Shown here one piece after another: positions 13,001 through 24,669 of a stretch of 64,000 nt of DNA (positions are counted from its first letter, which is position 1; each line of letters starts with the position of its first letter). Source of the DNA: Tribonema minus (lineage: Eukaryota; Sar; Xanthophyceae; Tribonematales; Tribonemataceae); assembly GCA_017506865.1 (NCBI GenBank), contig JAFCMP010000025.1, positions 62,001-126,000 on the forward strand, read 5' to 3'. Below the pieces are notes generated by a model. It searched no databases and had not been told where the DNA came from. It saw only the letters and a list, made by a program, of their open reading frames with translations. The position numbers and the translations under genes were made by a program.

Positions 13001-16000
13001 TACATCATGAAAGGCCTTGCGCTCCCTAGCTTTAGCTTTATGGGGGCACCAAAAATGGTATGTAGGGTTGCGTTTTAGTCATTCAACGTGAGTGAGGCTC
13101 ATATATAAAGTACACGGTTAATGCTCCGTCCGCATGCGATTGTGCAAATGGCCATCCTCCTGCCAGTGGGGAGCAGCACAGGGGTGCCGCAAGCGCTGAT
13201 TGCGCTTCATCATTAGCATCTTGAAGGTGTACTACAGTAGTGACTATATATAGTAGGGTATATATACCATATGGGTACACAGCATATGAACTACCGCTGC
13301 GTACTCCATCCAGGGCAGCTGCTCTGAGCTGCTTTAGGACTCCAGCAAGAGAGCCTGCGGATTGCCACATTTGATTTAAATTTGCACCTTCAAGTTGTGC
13401 TACGGGGGATTTGACAGTGACAGACAGTGCACATGTTTATTCCTCCGTGGAGCAGCACGGAGCGGAGTGTGAAATGTGCTGACAATCATAATGCTGTGGG
13501 TATGGGTACTAGTAGGGGTATAGCATGTGTGTCTGTCGTGCCTCCGACGCACTGAGCTCATGGACTTGCGCCGTGGCATGATCAGCGCTCATACTCATAT
13601 GATGATTGGGTTTGCTAATGAAGTGAGCTCCTGCCCGTGGAGTGCCAGTGGCCACGCTGCGTGAATATGCGTGCTTCTGCTTCTTCAAGTTGTACTCGTT
13701 GACTGCTGTCATACTCACAGACATCACATGGTATACATATATGCATACTGCTTGTGACGCCCTCAGGACCTGTTCAATTCGCTCCGCATCGGCAACTATA
13801 TGACGTCAGACAGGGAGTGCGTGAGCATCATCACCTTCAAGCATGACTGGATGGACCAGCAGGGGTGGGACACTTCGCACAATTGCATCAGCGAGTCGCT
13901 TTTCATATTTGACTCCTACTTCACGCAGGTGATGACCTGCGGCTGTCGCACCTGTTTGCCGGTTCACTTTCGCTCACAAGAACAAGACATTTACTCGGCG
14001 CCGTACTATCAGTACTTTTGGTGAGGGTGTCCGCCCCTAATGCGGGAGGCTATAAAGTACTGGTGAGTTTCAGCCACGGTGCTGCCATCAGCTTTGAATG
14101 GAAGCCTTAGAGAGACTGATGTTCTGCAGTGCACCACATTGAATGCGCAGATATTGCTGCGCGATGCGCGCCAGTGCGCTGCGCATCTTGTTATGTTTTG
14201 GGGTGTTGTGCCCCCCAATGGCGGGTGCTAGGCAGAACTGCGTGTGCAACGTGCCGGGGTTGTTGCCCCAGAGACGGCAGGTAGGCGTGGAGAGCTGCAC
14301 GCGCGGCGCCTGTCGCAGCGCCAGCTGAAACATCAAACCTCGAATCCCTATGACGCTGGTAGTTGGCATAGAGTGCTGGCTGAAGATACCTCATAGTTCA
14401 CCACCGTGCCCATTCAGAGTTAATACGCATTGCAGTTTTGGCGGTGATGACACGAATGTGCCGGCGTCGCCAAGTGACTGACTGTCCAAGCGCACTTGTA
14501 CAGGTACCCAAGACCCTTTTCTTGCTCACACACACTTTCCTGCCGCAGCACCAAGGTGGTTCTGTATGCGCTGGGAAAGCACGGCGACTCCTTTACGCAG
14601 TGCATGCCGACTGTGTGTCACACGGTGCCAGTTCAGTGAGCACAGCCTCCGTGTGGAGCCTTGCAGGCCAGCAAGTCGTAAACTGCAGACTTTCGTACAG
14701 TTTGCTCTGCCTTCGTGCCCTCTAATCAAACAGTTACCTTTCAGTGCCACCCCCTGCTGCGCCTCCGTCGAGAGCATATATGCTGAGAAGGCAACCCCGC
14801 ACTGTCCACCCCCTGAGATGGGCTGGAATTCAAATACGATGACAACCCAACCCTGCCCCGCTGACACCGCGCAGCGGCCACCGTGGTTGGAGATGCCAAT
14901 GATGTCAGGGCTTGAACATATACAGTATAGCACATGAGTCGCGTGGACTTCCACAACACTCAAATCTTAATTCAAACTGCGCACCTGCTTGCTTTCCGCA
15001 GGCGAACCTGCACTGGCCGCCGGCCCTCGAACTAAACGACAGCACGAAGCCCGCTGAGAAGCTCAGTGTCTTCACGCCGCTTGGGGCAGGCGCCGGCAAC
15101 TGGGACAATGCCGCCGTAAGCGTTGCCAGCTATGGCCGCACGCTCTTCTGCGACGCTGCAATGTTTCGTAACGTGCAGACTGTGGCGGCGGGGTCTAGCA
15201 GCTGCAGCATTGCAGACGGCGCGTACGCGGCGGCGCAGCCGGAGAGCAGCGAGTACGCGAAGGCGCAGCGGAAGGGTGACCATGACGCCCAACAGCTTGG
15301 GGGGCCGCCCAGGCCGTCGCCGCCGGTGGCGCTTATAATTGGCAACGCTGCTATCAGCGCGTGGAACGTGACGGAGGATAGGCTGCTGCAGCCAGAAAGC
15401 GTCAAAGTCGACGGAGGCCTGAGAATGGAGCCATATGATTACATGACGACGGACGGCGGGCACAACCCTATGCGCGGAAGCGCCGTGGAGGGGTCCTCTG
15501 TCGCCAATGTGGGCCCCGCGGAGGCGCTGCTGCGCCTGGTGAGCTCATGGCCGGTGTCACCTGCAATGGGGTTGGGGTCAGGGAGAATTGTTCGGATTGT
15601 TAGAGATTTCTTAGGGTTAGTAGGTCAGGCGCAGAAGACTTAGTTTTCCACGAGGATCCGGGGCAGGGCTAGGATTTGCGGCGTCGACGCATTTGGTGTA
15701 TAGCCTACCATACTAAGTAAGTGCTTCGTTGAAGCACCGGGACAGTGCGATGGCAGGTCCCACATCGTCTATGCACACCATGTCGGAGCACTGCTGCACC
15801 TGTTGCACGCTCCTTGAGCGAACTTGCTCCGTGGCAGGGCCCGCTGCCAGACAGTATAATTTCCATGTGAATGTCTGACTGCACAGAGGGCGCCCCATGG
15901 AGCGTTTGAGCATTGCTGTCAGGCACCCAGCGGCAGCGCTCTTTCAAAATGCGGGAAGCCGGCTTTGGCAAGGGTTTGCTCAGCCCTGCTAGTATGCTTG

Positions 16001-19000
16001 TTGCGATGACCAGGCGATGCAGATGATTCAGAAAGAGTAGGTTTTATCCACATTGTCAATGCTTTGAGTGGACTCAAGTGCCATGGCAACTCGCGACTCA
16101 TGGCTGACTCTCCCCCCCCCCCCGCCCCCATCCCCCTTGTTCCTCTTCCTGAGTAGACGGTGCTTGCCAGTAAAGCTTGGACAGAGCAGCTCCCATGGTG
16201 TAACGATAAACGCAGCGACGGCAGAGTGCTCAACAACAGCAACAAGGCCAAGTATGGGTTGCTGGAACTGCCAAGTGGAAAGCGCACAACAATCTACAAC
16301 TGCACAGCGTGGGAGGCACTGGGGTGGGGACCGGTAGGGGCCGGGCCGCTGCCGGCGGTGAGCGGAGCCGAGCTGCTCTCGCGCATGCGCGTCAGCTGGG
16401 TGGACATGACGTACGACTTCAAGGGGGAGACGCACGGCATGATGGGGTAAGTTCGCATAGGTAACACAGCATGGCGTGCTTTGCTCTGCAATGCTGCGAG
16501 TGCCAGTGGGACGCGCTGCCTGCTTCACCGCATGCCCCTGTGTGTGATAGCTGGGCAAGCAGGGCTGCAGGACATCGCATGGGACACGTGCTGTGCATCA
16601 TTGAGATAAGCATCTAATTAGATTTACCAACAACGCATCCTTCATAACCATCAGCGCGGATGTGGGGGCAGATTCACGGAAGACTGCAGCTCAAGGTGGA
16701 ACAGAAAGCGGAGCCTTGCAGCATGTCTTGAAGTTGACATGTGCATCTCCATGAGTTTGTCGCCACTACTGTAGTGTCTGAATTCACTGTACCGTACCCA
16801 CAACATACTTGCCCTGCCACTGACACATGCCCTTTTGCATCCAGCATCCCTACAGGCATCAGCACTCATCAGCATTGCCATCACCGCGGCTTCCTTGTGA
16901 CCGAAGTCATGACCCTCACATCACCGTCACCTGTCGCACCCACCCGCCCCTTTGTACACTCCCCCCTGGGCCCCCTGCCGCGCCAGCTACGGGCGTCCTT
17001 TCGGGTCGAGCATCCTCTCGGGCATAAACACAACCAGAGCAAGCGCACAAACAGTGCTCAGCGACGTCGTCGCCGCCGAGCTAGCCACCACAGACACCAG
17101 CTACACACGCGCCGGCGCCTTCCTGCTGTTATCGCAGACGCTCGTAGCGCTGCTGGCTACGTACCTTGGCCGCCACGAGCTCGTCTTCTTCTTCCGTCGC
17201 GCGCGGCTGCCGGTCTGCGCAGCGCAGCTGCTCACCGTCGTGGTGTTCGCCTTCACGATCATCACGCCGCCGGCGCTTGTGCTGGTCGCTGAAGGATCGG
17301 CGCGCGCTACGGGCGCCGACGGGAGCAGCAGCACGGTACGCTGGGTGGAGGGCCAGGCGTATGGGTCTGGGGAGTACCGGGTCGTCGGCGCAGGTACCTT
17401 TTCTCTAATGCCTCTATTGCCCCCCTCTTGTCTCAACCCAACTTATTACTACTTCAGCTGCGCCGCCCCTTTTTTTACTTTGAGCTGACCGCTTGTTTTC
17501 CCCTGCCTGCTTCAGCCTGAGCATCGCTCTGCTGCGGCGCGAGCCACTGACAGTGATGACGTGCAGAGCAGCACTGTCAGAGGCCTACTTGATGCTGAGT
17601 CACCACCGCACGCTCGCTTTTTTCAGCACTTATTTCAAGGAAGTAGAACTGCCCTTTGAGATCGTGAGTTGTCAGCGCCCCTGAGAGGAGCCGCTCCTGT
17701 CTGCTGCGCCGCTGCGGCCAAGTCGGCGCCAACGCCTGTTGAACGCTGCTGTTACAATAGGCGGACGACAATGTGTGGCATGATTGTGAGTTATTGTGAG
17801 CCTTGGTTCAAGTTACCGTGCATGGGTAAACAGAGAGAAGGAGAGAGAAATCAACTGATGTGAGACCTCTGATTTGAGTCAGAGATCACCTGCAGTGTAG
17901 TAGCTGCCCTCACAAAGTCCAATGATTTGGTGGGGGAATATCCTCAGTATTGCTGCAGCGGTTTTTAAGGAAGAGAGGGGCACACGCCCAGCTGAGCAGC
18001 CAGCCAGAACTACAAAACAGTGAAGCACTGCCCCCAATGTGTCATGAAGGCTTTCTCGTTGTGAAAAGCAGTTACTGCACGACAGACAGAAGGCAACACA
18101 TCCGAAGAGTCAGCGCCCAGAAGAGTCAGTCGCCCATACTCTTTGTACCGCAGACTACATACAACACAGATAATTCAAGCATGCGCCCTCGTGATGCGCA
18201 AAGTCACATCCACACAGCCCTTTTCAGCACACAGATTGTGGAGAGACCATTACAACCTTCAAAACCACGCATGCCTTCAGCGGCACGTGAGCTGTGGAGA
18301 AGGCATTGTGCACCTTTGGAACCGTGCATCCACGCCACGCACCATGCGCACGCGTTTCGGCCGGTTCACCCTCTACACGTCTGTTGCTCTCTGCGCTGTT
18401 TGCAGTCTCTGTGACGCTGAACGCGCAACACAGTCAAGTGGCAAACGGCCTCATCTGGCTCAACTTCAACAAGTTCATGGACATCGTCTTTGGCAGCAAC
18501 CAGGTCTGCCTTCCAGTCCCTAAAGTGCAGCCGAGCGCCGACGCGGTAGCAGCAGGCCGGTGCACTAAACTGCGCGGCGGCTTTGAAGTAGCTTGTTGCA
18601 TAGACGTCACCATACGTGACAGCTCATGCCCCTCCCGCCTCCGTCAGGCTCAGGGGGGCGCGCGCGATGTGCAGCGCGTGCTTGAATCGGCTTCGCAGGA
18701 AAAGATAGACACATACGTAGTCTCAGGGGCCCTGGACCCCACTACACACACCCTATTTTCCGCAGCCTTTGACCACTTCGGCGCTATGTCACGCGACACC
18801 CAAGCGCTGCTACACGCACTCGCCGAGCAGAGCTCGCAGGGCAGCTACAATCTCGCGCAGCGCGTTGCCTTCTGGCGCCGCCGCACCTCCCTCGCGCTAC
18901 AGCGCGCGCTCACACGTGTCGTGATCGACAACTGGAACGCAGTCATTGCCCCTGATGGCGACGTCAGCGCTTACCGCCGCATCGCACTGTTGCAAGTGCC

Positions 19001-19331
19001 GCGGCCCTCGCCGGCCAGCGCCGAACCGCCGGCTCCTCCGTAGATTTAGTTATTGCAAGCCCGATTTATCGTGCGCGCAGCCCATGCGGTCCAGGACATA
19101 ATATACAACTTCATCATTGCACTTGTGGGGTGGCTCTGGTGCTCTGTGGCCGTGTTTGCGCGGCGTAACAACGCGAAGCCCGAAGAGCTGGAAGAACCCG
19201 TGAAGCGCAGCAGGGATGATGCTGAAGAGATGCGTTCTTCCCAGACGGTGCACCAGAAGCAGCGGTCGCGGCGCCTGATACATATGGGCGATGCAGAGAC
19301 GCGGGACACCGACACCGTGTGGTTACACTGA
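10062..19331 (+). CDS. Multi-exon gene for an unrecognised secreted/membrane protein
   Basis: I do not recognise the family. Coding-like exons: about 10,062-10,326 (donor GTATGT), ~11,420-11,796 (GC donor, GCAAGT), a likely exon 12,819-12,915, 13,767-13,928, ~14,549-14,630, 15,002-15,539, ~16,171-16,448, ~16,994-17,393, ~17,517-17,660, 18,406-18,503 and beyond, and a last exon about 19,050-19,331. The long middle part is rich in Cys and N-glycosylation sequons (NNT, NST, NDS, NVT, NNS, NCT, NTT), so it looks extracellular. The 17-kb exon encodes two hydrophobic segments (around FLLLSQTLVALLATYLG and LLTVVVFAFTIITPPALVLV). The last exon encodes another (IIYNFIIALVGWLWCSVAVF) followed by a basic, charged tail. 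Exon phases were not all reconciled, and the true start and some small exons are probably missing. Confidence 0.55.
11870..12220 (+). repeat. Downstream echoes of the membrane-protein exon ending at 11,796
   Basis: The exon edge GGAGCGATGGTGCGCATGAT through CTCTCCGGGAACAGC recurs at 11,893-11,940 (followed by GTGAGA) and, more degraded, at 12,153-12,200. The true exon uses a GCAAGT donor. Confidence 0.8.
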
Positions 19332-19502
19332 CGGCATTGCACAGCAGCAGCAGCAGCAGCGGCATCAGCACCAGCACCCAGAGTACTGATAAGTAACGTA
19401 CTTCACAGCTTGTGAGGTCTGTAGGGTTCCTGCCGGCCTGCGCCACAGCTGAGTCAGCTGAATTCATGAAGTTTACCTGGTACTTCTGTTTGTTTAGGCA
19501 TG

Positions 19503-19697
19503 CACAGTCACTGCAGTGTGGGGCGGGGACACCTGGTCCAGGTGCCGTTGGGCGACGTGTTCAGCAGCACAGCAGCGATCAACCGCGGCGCAGCGGCGAA
19601 AATTTGCGTAGTGTCACTTTCACTTCATCAGGACTCTCGCTACAACGGACTCTCACTGCTGGGGGGGAAGCTCGCGGTGAATGAGGGAGGGCGCTAA
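19503..19697 (+). CDS. Possible extra 3' exon of the membrane-protein gene
   Basis: A 195-bp open segment ends in TAA at 19,695-19,697, shortly before the AATAAA. It encodes a plausible short tail (PLGDVFSSTAAINRG...). It could be an alternative last exon if the upstream exon splices near 19,316 before its TGA, or simply 3' UTR. No homology is recognised. Confidence 0.25.
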   Translation, partial: HSHCSVGRGHLVQVPLGDVFSSTAAINRGAAAKICVVSLSLHQDSRYNGLSLLGGKLAVNEGGR

Positions 19698-19788
19698 ATT
19701 GTCCCCACGGCCACCCAGTTTTAGTTCCGCTGTCTGAAATGGCAGGCACACATTTTGTTTCAGCAAGCAGGCATGAATTTCGTTCATA

Positions 19789-19794
19789 AATAAA
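19789..19794 (+). terminator. Polyadenylation signal AATAAA
   Basis: Canonical AATAAA about 460 bp after the TGA of the preceding membrane-protein gene and about 95 bp after the alternative stop. Its position suits the end of that transcript. Confidence 0.45.
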
Positions 19795-20216
19795 ACTGGG
19801 ATGAGTGCTCAGGTCGCAGGATGTCGACTGTTGGGGACATTCCAATCACATCCGTTGCAGCTGTACATTGGAAGCCCTTGTCATGATGCATGTTGTGCTG
19901 CCAGGGGCGGGATGCTGCTCGATGTTTCCGTCTGTTTCCTGGATACTAAACGCAGGGGCTCAACTGGTGCAGTGCATCCATAAGCCTTCGAACGCTATGA
20001 CTTGATGGTACGCACAGCATGTGAGTATACAGCGGGTCCTGCCTACCTGAACTATACTTGAGCTCCCCAGACGTTGCAGCTGTGACACGACCGGCACCAG
20101 CAGGCGGTAGGTACCGTAGCCATCCTGATGGCGGTAGCGGAACTGCGTTGGTAACGCCAATGCGGCAGGCGCCGTAACTGCCGTGGCTGTCGCTGCAACA
20201 CCAGCAGCTGCTGCAC

Positions 20217-23200
20217 CGGCGATGCAGCTGCTTCAGCACCTGCAGCCTTCGATGCAGATGCTGCGCGTCTCGCCCCAGCAATGCTAAAAGAGGCCCTATT
20301 GGCGTACAAGTGACCTGAACGCTAGGAGAGCCACATGGGTTCACAGCAAACAATAATGATCAGCCCAAACAACCCAGTTGAAGTATCACCATAATGTTGC
20401 AGTCACCAGAACTTCTGAACATGGTCCTGATTGGGTTGCTGAGATAGAGCCTGTTGAAGGTGGAGTTTCACAAGGCAACAGCATTGAATTTCAAGAAGGT
20501 AACAGAGAAATTTAGAGTTCCATGACTGATCATTAATTGAAGTTTTGGTGGTCAGCAACTTGAAGTACATCATTTGCACTGTGCCATGGTCAGCAAGTTG
20601 AAGTACATCATTTGCACACCTACAACATGGCATTTCCACAGCCACAAGTGGAATATAATAAAAGTACATCATTTGCCCTGTGCCATGGTGCAATGGTGAT
20701 CTTCACAGCTTGGTATGACGTGAAGGAGGCCACTTTGGCGTCGTCTTTCAGCGTCCATGTCGTTTCCAAGCACTTACTGCTTCCTTTAAGTTCTTCTTGC
20801 GCCAATGAGGTTCCTGAAGGTGTGGCTTGAAGATGCAGCAGCATTGGTGGGATGCTTGCCCCTCCTGTAGACAGCAATGACAACTGCCGCATCCCTAGCA
20901 GCTGCAGCAAAAGCCACTTGTGCCGCAGTCTGCCCAGCACTGCATCAGCACTGCATGAACAGCGCCCGGTGGTAACATCACTTCCTCTGCTTTCAGTGCA
21001 GCAACAACAAGCAGGTCACGGGACTGGAGCTGCAGATGCTCAGGCTGCACTTTGTGTACTTGATCACTGCGCTGCTGCAGGTGCTAGTGCAGCCTGAGTG
21101 TACTAGCAAGAGGGGGCCGTCGCCGCCGAGCTTGCGGAACAGGTACAAATAGAGGCGGACCTGCAGCAGTTGCTGCAGCGCATGCAGCGCACGCAAGCAC
21201 TTGTCTGATTCCGGGATATGGTTCCAGTCACAGCCCACAATGTCATGCACTCCTGGACCGTCGGCAAAGGAGTCCTTGATGTCATTGAGCCGCTGGCAAT
21301 AGTATGTACAGTCCCACACAATATTGCAATGACTGCATTTGATGAAACGCCTTGGCAGCAGCCGTTGCAGCAACACTTCAAAGCTTTGTATGTCAGAGTG
21401 GATCAGCAGATGGCACATTCCACAGCCTGTGCAGAAACCACTGCGCGGCACTGGCATGCATACTCAGGCTGCAGTTTAAGCAATTGCACGAGGCTCCTAG
21501 CCTTTGGAGCTTCATGCGTTAGGGCACATGATCGTATGAAGTCATGATGGTTGACCCTATTGTGCAAAAGAGTGTCACGCGGGGCCACAGCACTTCAGGC
21601 GTAACGCCATCCACTGGCAGGGCCTGCGGCATTACCTAAAGGCACGAGGTCTACACGTCACTTGTAGCGCCACGGTCTCCACGGGGTGGCAAAATGGACA
21701 TCGTGCTGCCTGCCGATGATTTCCCGGTGATCATCGGCTACAATAATGTGATGCATCAGCTACCGTTTTGAACATGGACGCCCCCGGGGCCCTGCTTAAA
21801 GTTCGAGGCTAGCCTTACAGTATACTAGTATGCAGCTGGTTATGCGAGAGAGTTGCCTACTTTCTAGTCACTCAGCCGAGAGTCTTGCCTATGATCACTC
21901 GGCCGGTGCCGGACAGCGGATGGCTCAGCCCCTGTTATGCTAGCCACCAATACTGCGTCATACCGGGAGCTACTGCTTGGTCATAGGTGTCAATCAAGCT
22001 GTGATGACACCATGGTGCAGACAGCAAGGAAGCAGCTATAGCTTCCTACAGCCATGCCTGGCACTTCAAAGTGAGGGGTGTACAGCAACCAACTCCTACT
22101 ATTGGTACCATAATGTGGCACCAGTATACGTGAAAACAATGTTGACGGTTGCAAAATGTAACATATGAACGCAGGAGCAACAGCAGCACAAGTTGTAGGC
22201 AAAGAAACAATGATCATAAGAATCACAAACTTTGAACCGCTATGTCCTCTGGTGTCTTTGTGATGATTGTGCGCACATGTTTTTGTGGATGCCTGTTCCC
22301 TTGATTGAATTGATTTACGCGACTAGAACCCCATTGGCGCACTCAGAGTGACAGCAATGTGACGCACTTGTAGGTCGCACCTCGTGGTCCAAAACAGGCT
22401 GCGGGGCAACATCCTGTGCGTACCTGCACAATCAATGCCCTCAAGCCTGCCTCGAGCACAGAGCAGAGATCACGGTTTTGTGTGATGCTGCCGTTGGCTG
22501 ATGACAGTCAAGACCGGCACAACCCTTCCCAGAAACTGCACGGTTTGATTTCTTGTCCCCGCAGGTCTCTTTGCTTCAACGCAGAGCACTGTTGTGATAT
22601 GTCAAGCAATCACATTTCCTTGCTAAACAGCGACACCGCTGCACTCTACCCATGTGCTGCTCCCCCCCCTTTCCCTCCCCCCTGTCCTTCGTTCCTCGTG
22701 CAGGCCCGGGCTACAGCGCTGATGCATACAGAAGTTTTTTGCTGATATGGCCACCGATGAAGCGCTTGCCCGCATCAGAGGCGCTGCCAGATGCCACTGC
22801 TATACTAGCCGCTGATGCGTCTGCTCAATCATGCTCAGAGCGCCCCCTGCCCCCCCGCACACCTGCCTTCGCAATGTGAGCTTACAGCGCTGACGTGTGA
22901 CTATGAGGCCACTGGTGAAGCGTGTGCTTTTAGAGCCAATACGCCCCCCGCCCCTCTCCTCACCTCCCCCTTTCCTGTATTCCTGGTGCAGAGCTATACC
23001 TTCCTCATGCTGTTTCCTCGCTCCCCTTCAGCGCATCATGATCTACTGGCCGGTGATCAGGCGTTTGATATCACTGAGGTCAAACACCTCCTGGCAGGCG
23101 CTGCTGAAACGTGCGCTTCCTGAGGCAACACGCCCCCCCGCCCCCTCCCCCTCCCTCCCCGCCTTTCCTTGATTCCTTATGCAGGGCTACCCCTCTGCGC

Positions 23201-23311
23201 AGGATGGTCCACTGGCCGGTGACGAGGCGTTCGACATCATCAAGACAGAACGCCTCCTGCACGTCGTCAGATGCTGCACACCACAGGGCCGTCAGTACCC
23301 TGCGCAGTAGC
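20217..23311 (+). CDS. Putative gene fragments, weakly supported
   Basis: Several segments look exonic but I cannot join them with confidence. At ~20,217-20,312 is an Ala-rich helix-like frame ending in LKEALLAYK. At 20,997-21,080 or slightly longer, after a TTTCAG acceptor, is a hydrophobic frame (LRLHFVYLITALLQ). At ~21,117-21,208 is a Gln/Leu-rich frame (EQVQIEADLQQLLQRMQ). At ~23,182-23,311, after TTATGCAG, is a frame containing LAGDEAFDIIKTERLL and ending in TAG. The last segment has three decayed relatives upstream (about 22,706, 22,895 and 23,030), like the exon echoes elsewhere in this window. The family is unknown and these may be a pseudogene. Confidence 0.3.
20548..20696 (+). repeat. 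Short tandem motif AAGTACATCATTTGC
   Basis: The phrase AAGTACATCATTTGC, often followed by a TGTGCCATGG-like segment, occurs three times within about 150 bp, with intervening sequence partly conserved. This is a small decayed tandem repeat with no coding potential seen. Confidence 0.7.
22660..23180 (+). repeat. Exon-like echoes separated by C-rich tracts
   Basis: Segments resembling CAG-GGCTAC--CTGATGC and TGGCCGGTGAYSAGGCGTT-GA occur near 22,706, 22,895 and 23,030 before the best-preserved copy at 23,182. Each is preceded by a long C/T-rich tract (CCCCCCCTTTCCCTCCCCCC type). Confidence 0.7.
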
Positions 23312-23744
23312 TTGCGCTCTCCTTTGACTGAGGGGAGAGGGGGGCGGGGGGGCGCACACGTGGCCGCGGACCAACATCAGCGATAACTTTGATTGTGATT
23401 GTGGCAACGAGTAATTTTAAAAGGCCACAAACAAGGTTAATGTAGCGCGCAAAAGAGATGATGGCTGGCGTTGCAGGCAGCATGACGACGGTCGGGGTGA
23501 GAATCCAGCCGATTTGCTAGTTGAGTGCGGCGGCAGTTCTTGGCTTAGCTGCACACACAATACTGTGTTATGTAAGCATCACAAGGTTTTGCACAGGTCC
23601 TTCGAACTGCGTTACCATGTTCACAGGCTTCATTCGAGCTGCGAGTCAGCGGCAGCTTTTCATAGGGCATACTGATTCCCCCAACTAGGTATACTAAAGT
23701 ACCTTGGTACGCAGCTGTGCCTTGGTGAAGTACATTTTGTCGAA

Positions 23745-23930
23745 GCGTGCATTTTTTAGATGAAAAAAACATATATTCATCTTTCTCGATATACAGAAAT
23801 AATAAAGCCATCGCAACACCAGGAAAGGGTTTCAATATGTTTTTATCTATTGTAATTATGCTGCTTACGCGAAATCAAGAATTTGATTTAATAATAATTG
23901 ATATATATGTTGAAGGATTTATTTGTCATC
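23745..23930. other. AT-rich island, possibly foreign or organelle-derived
   Basis: About 190 bp is markedly richer in A and T than everything around it, with runs such as AATAATAATTGATATATATG. The plus strand carries a 78-codon open frame (from 23,747) rich in Ile, Phe, Asn and Lys, unlike the Ala/Arg/Pro-rich local proteins. It could be a fragment of plastid or mitochondrial DNA, or a remnant of an AT-rich mobile element. I do not recognise the encoded stretch. Confidence 0.4.
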
Positions 23931-24669
23931 AGTGTGTGTGGCACATACATGTGGCAAACGCACTAGACCGGGCGCCCGTGTAGAATAGAACTGGACATCC
24001 AGTGTGAAAATCGGCGAAGGACTTGGGCATCCTCAAGTTATCGCAACATGTACTTGTACTACCGTTGAGGGGCACTGACGTCCTCATGCCCCTCTGTTGT
24101 GATTGATGAAATCATACTTCAATGTGAAGGTCACTCTCACAACTACACGTTCCATACTCCGAACTTCAAAAAATACTTACAGCGGTACTGACTATGTGCC
24201 TGATGAACTCAACGATGCTGGGTACGTGCATGAAGCTAGAGAGTGCTATCATTGCGCGAGATGGCTGTGCTGCTCACGTCTAGGCGAATACGGTGTGCTC
24301 AAGCTGTTGTGCACGCGACACCGACCAGCTGAATCGACACCCCTTGCTAGCGCCTGTCAAAGACTGCCCAGAGTCTTCTCATACTGTAAAATTTGTTGGC
24401 ACCTGTCCGTAGTGCGTAGTTCAGCAAAACCCAACGACTCAACTTCAACTTTCGAGTTCTTCCACTATCAAATTTCTCTCCGTCCTCCAGCCGGTCAAAA
24501 CCGCGCAGATGACATCTTCATGCATCTCAGCCGTTGTGTATTTATATTTATAAGCAAATTAAGGCACACTTCAAGTTGAAATTGACACTCACAACTGCAC
24601 CTCAGTTATGGTGTATATGCAAGGCATACGTCAAGTTGAGGTCTACTTCAAGTTGAACCATGCACTTAC

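Noticed and set aside
14143..14328. Signal-peptide-like frame starting MRRYCC, or the opposing minus-strand frame
   Set aside because: Both strands look equally plausible, no junction could be matched in phase, and neither has a recognised family, so no gene is called.
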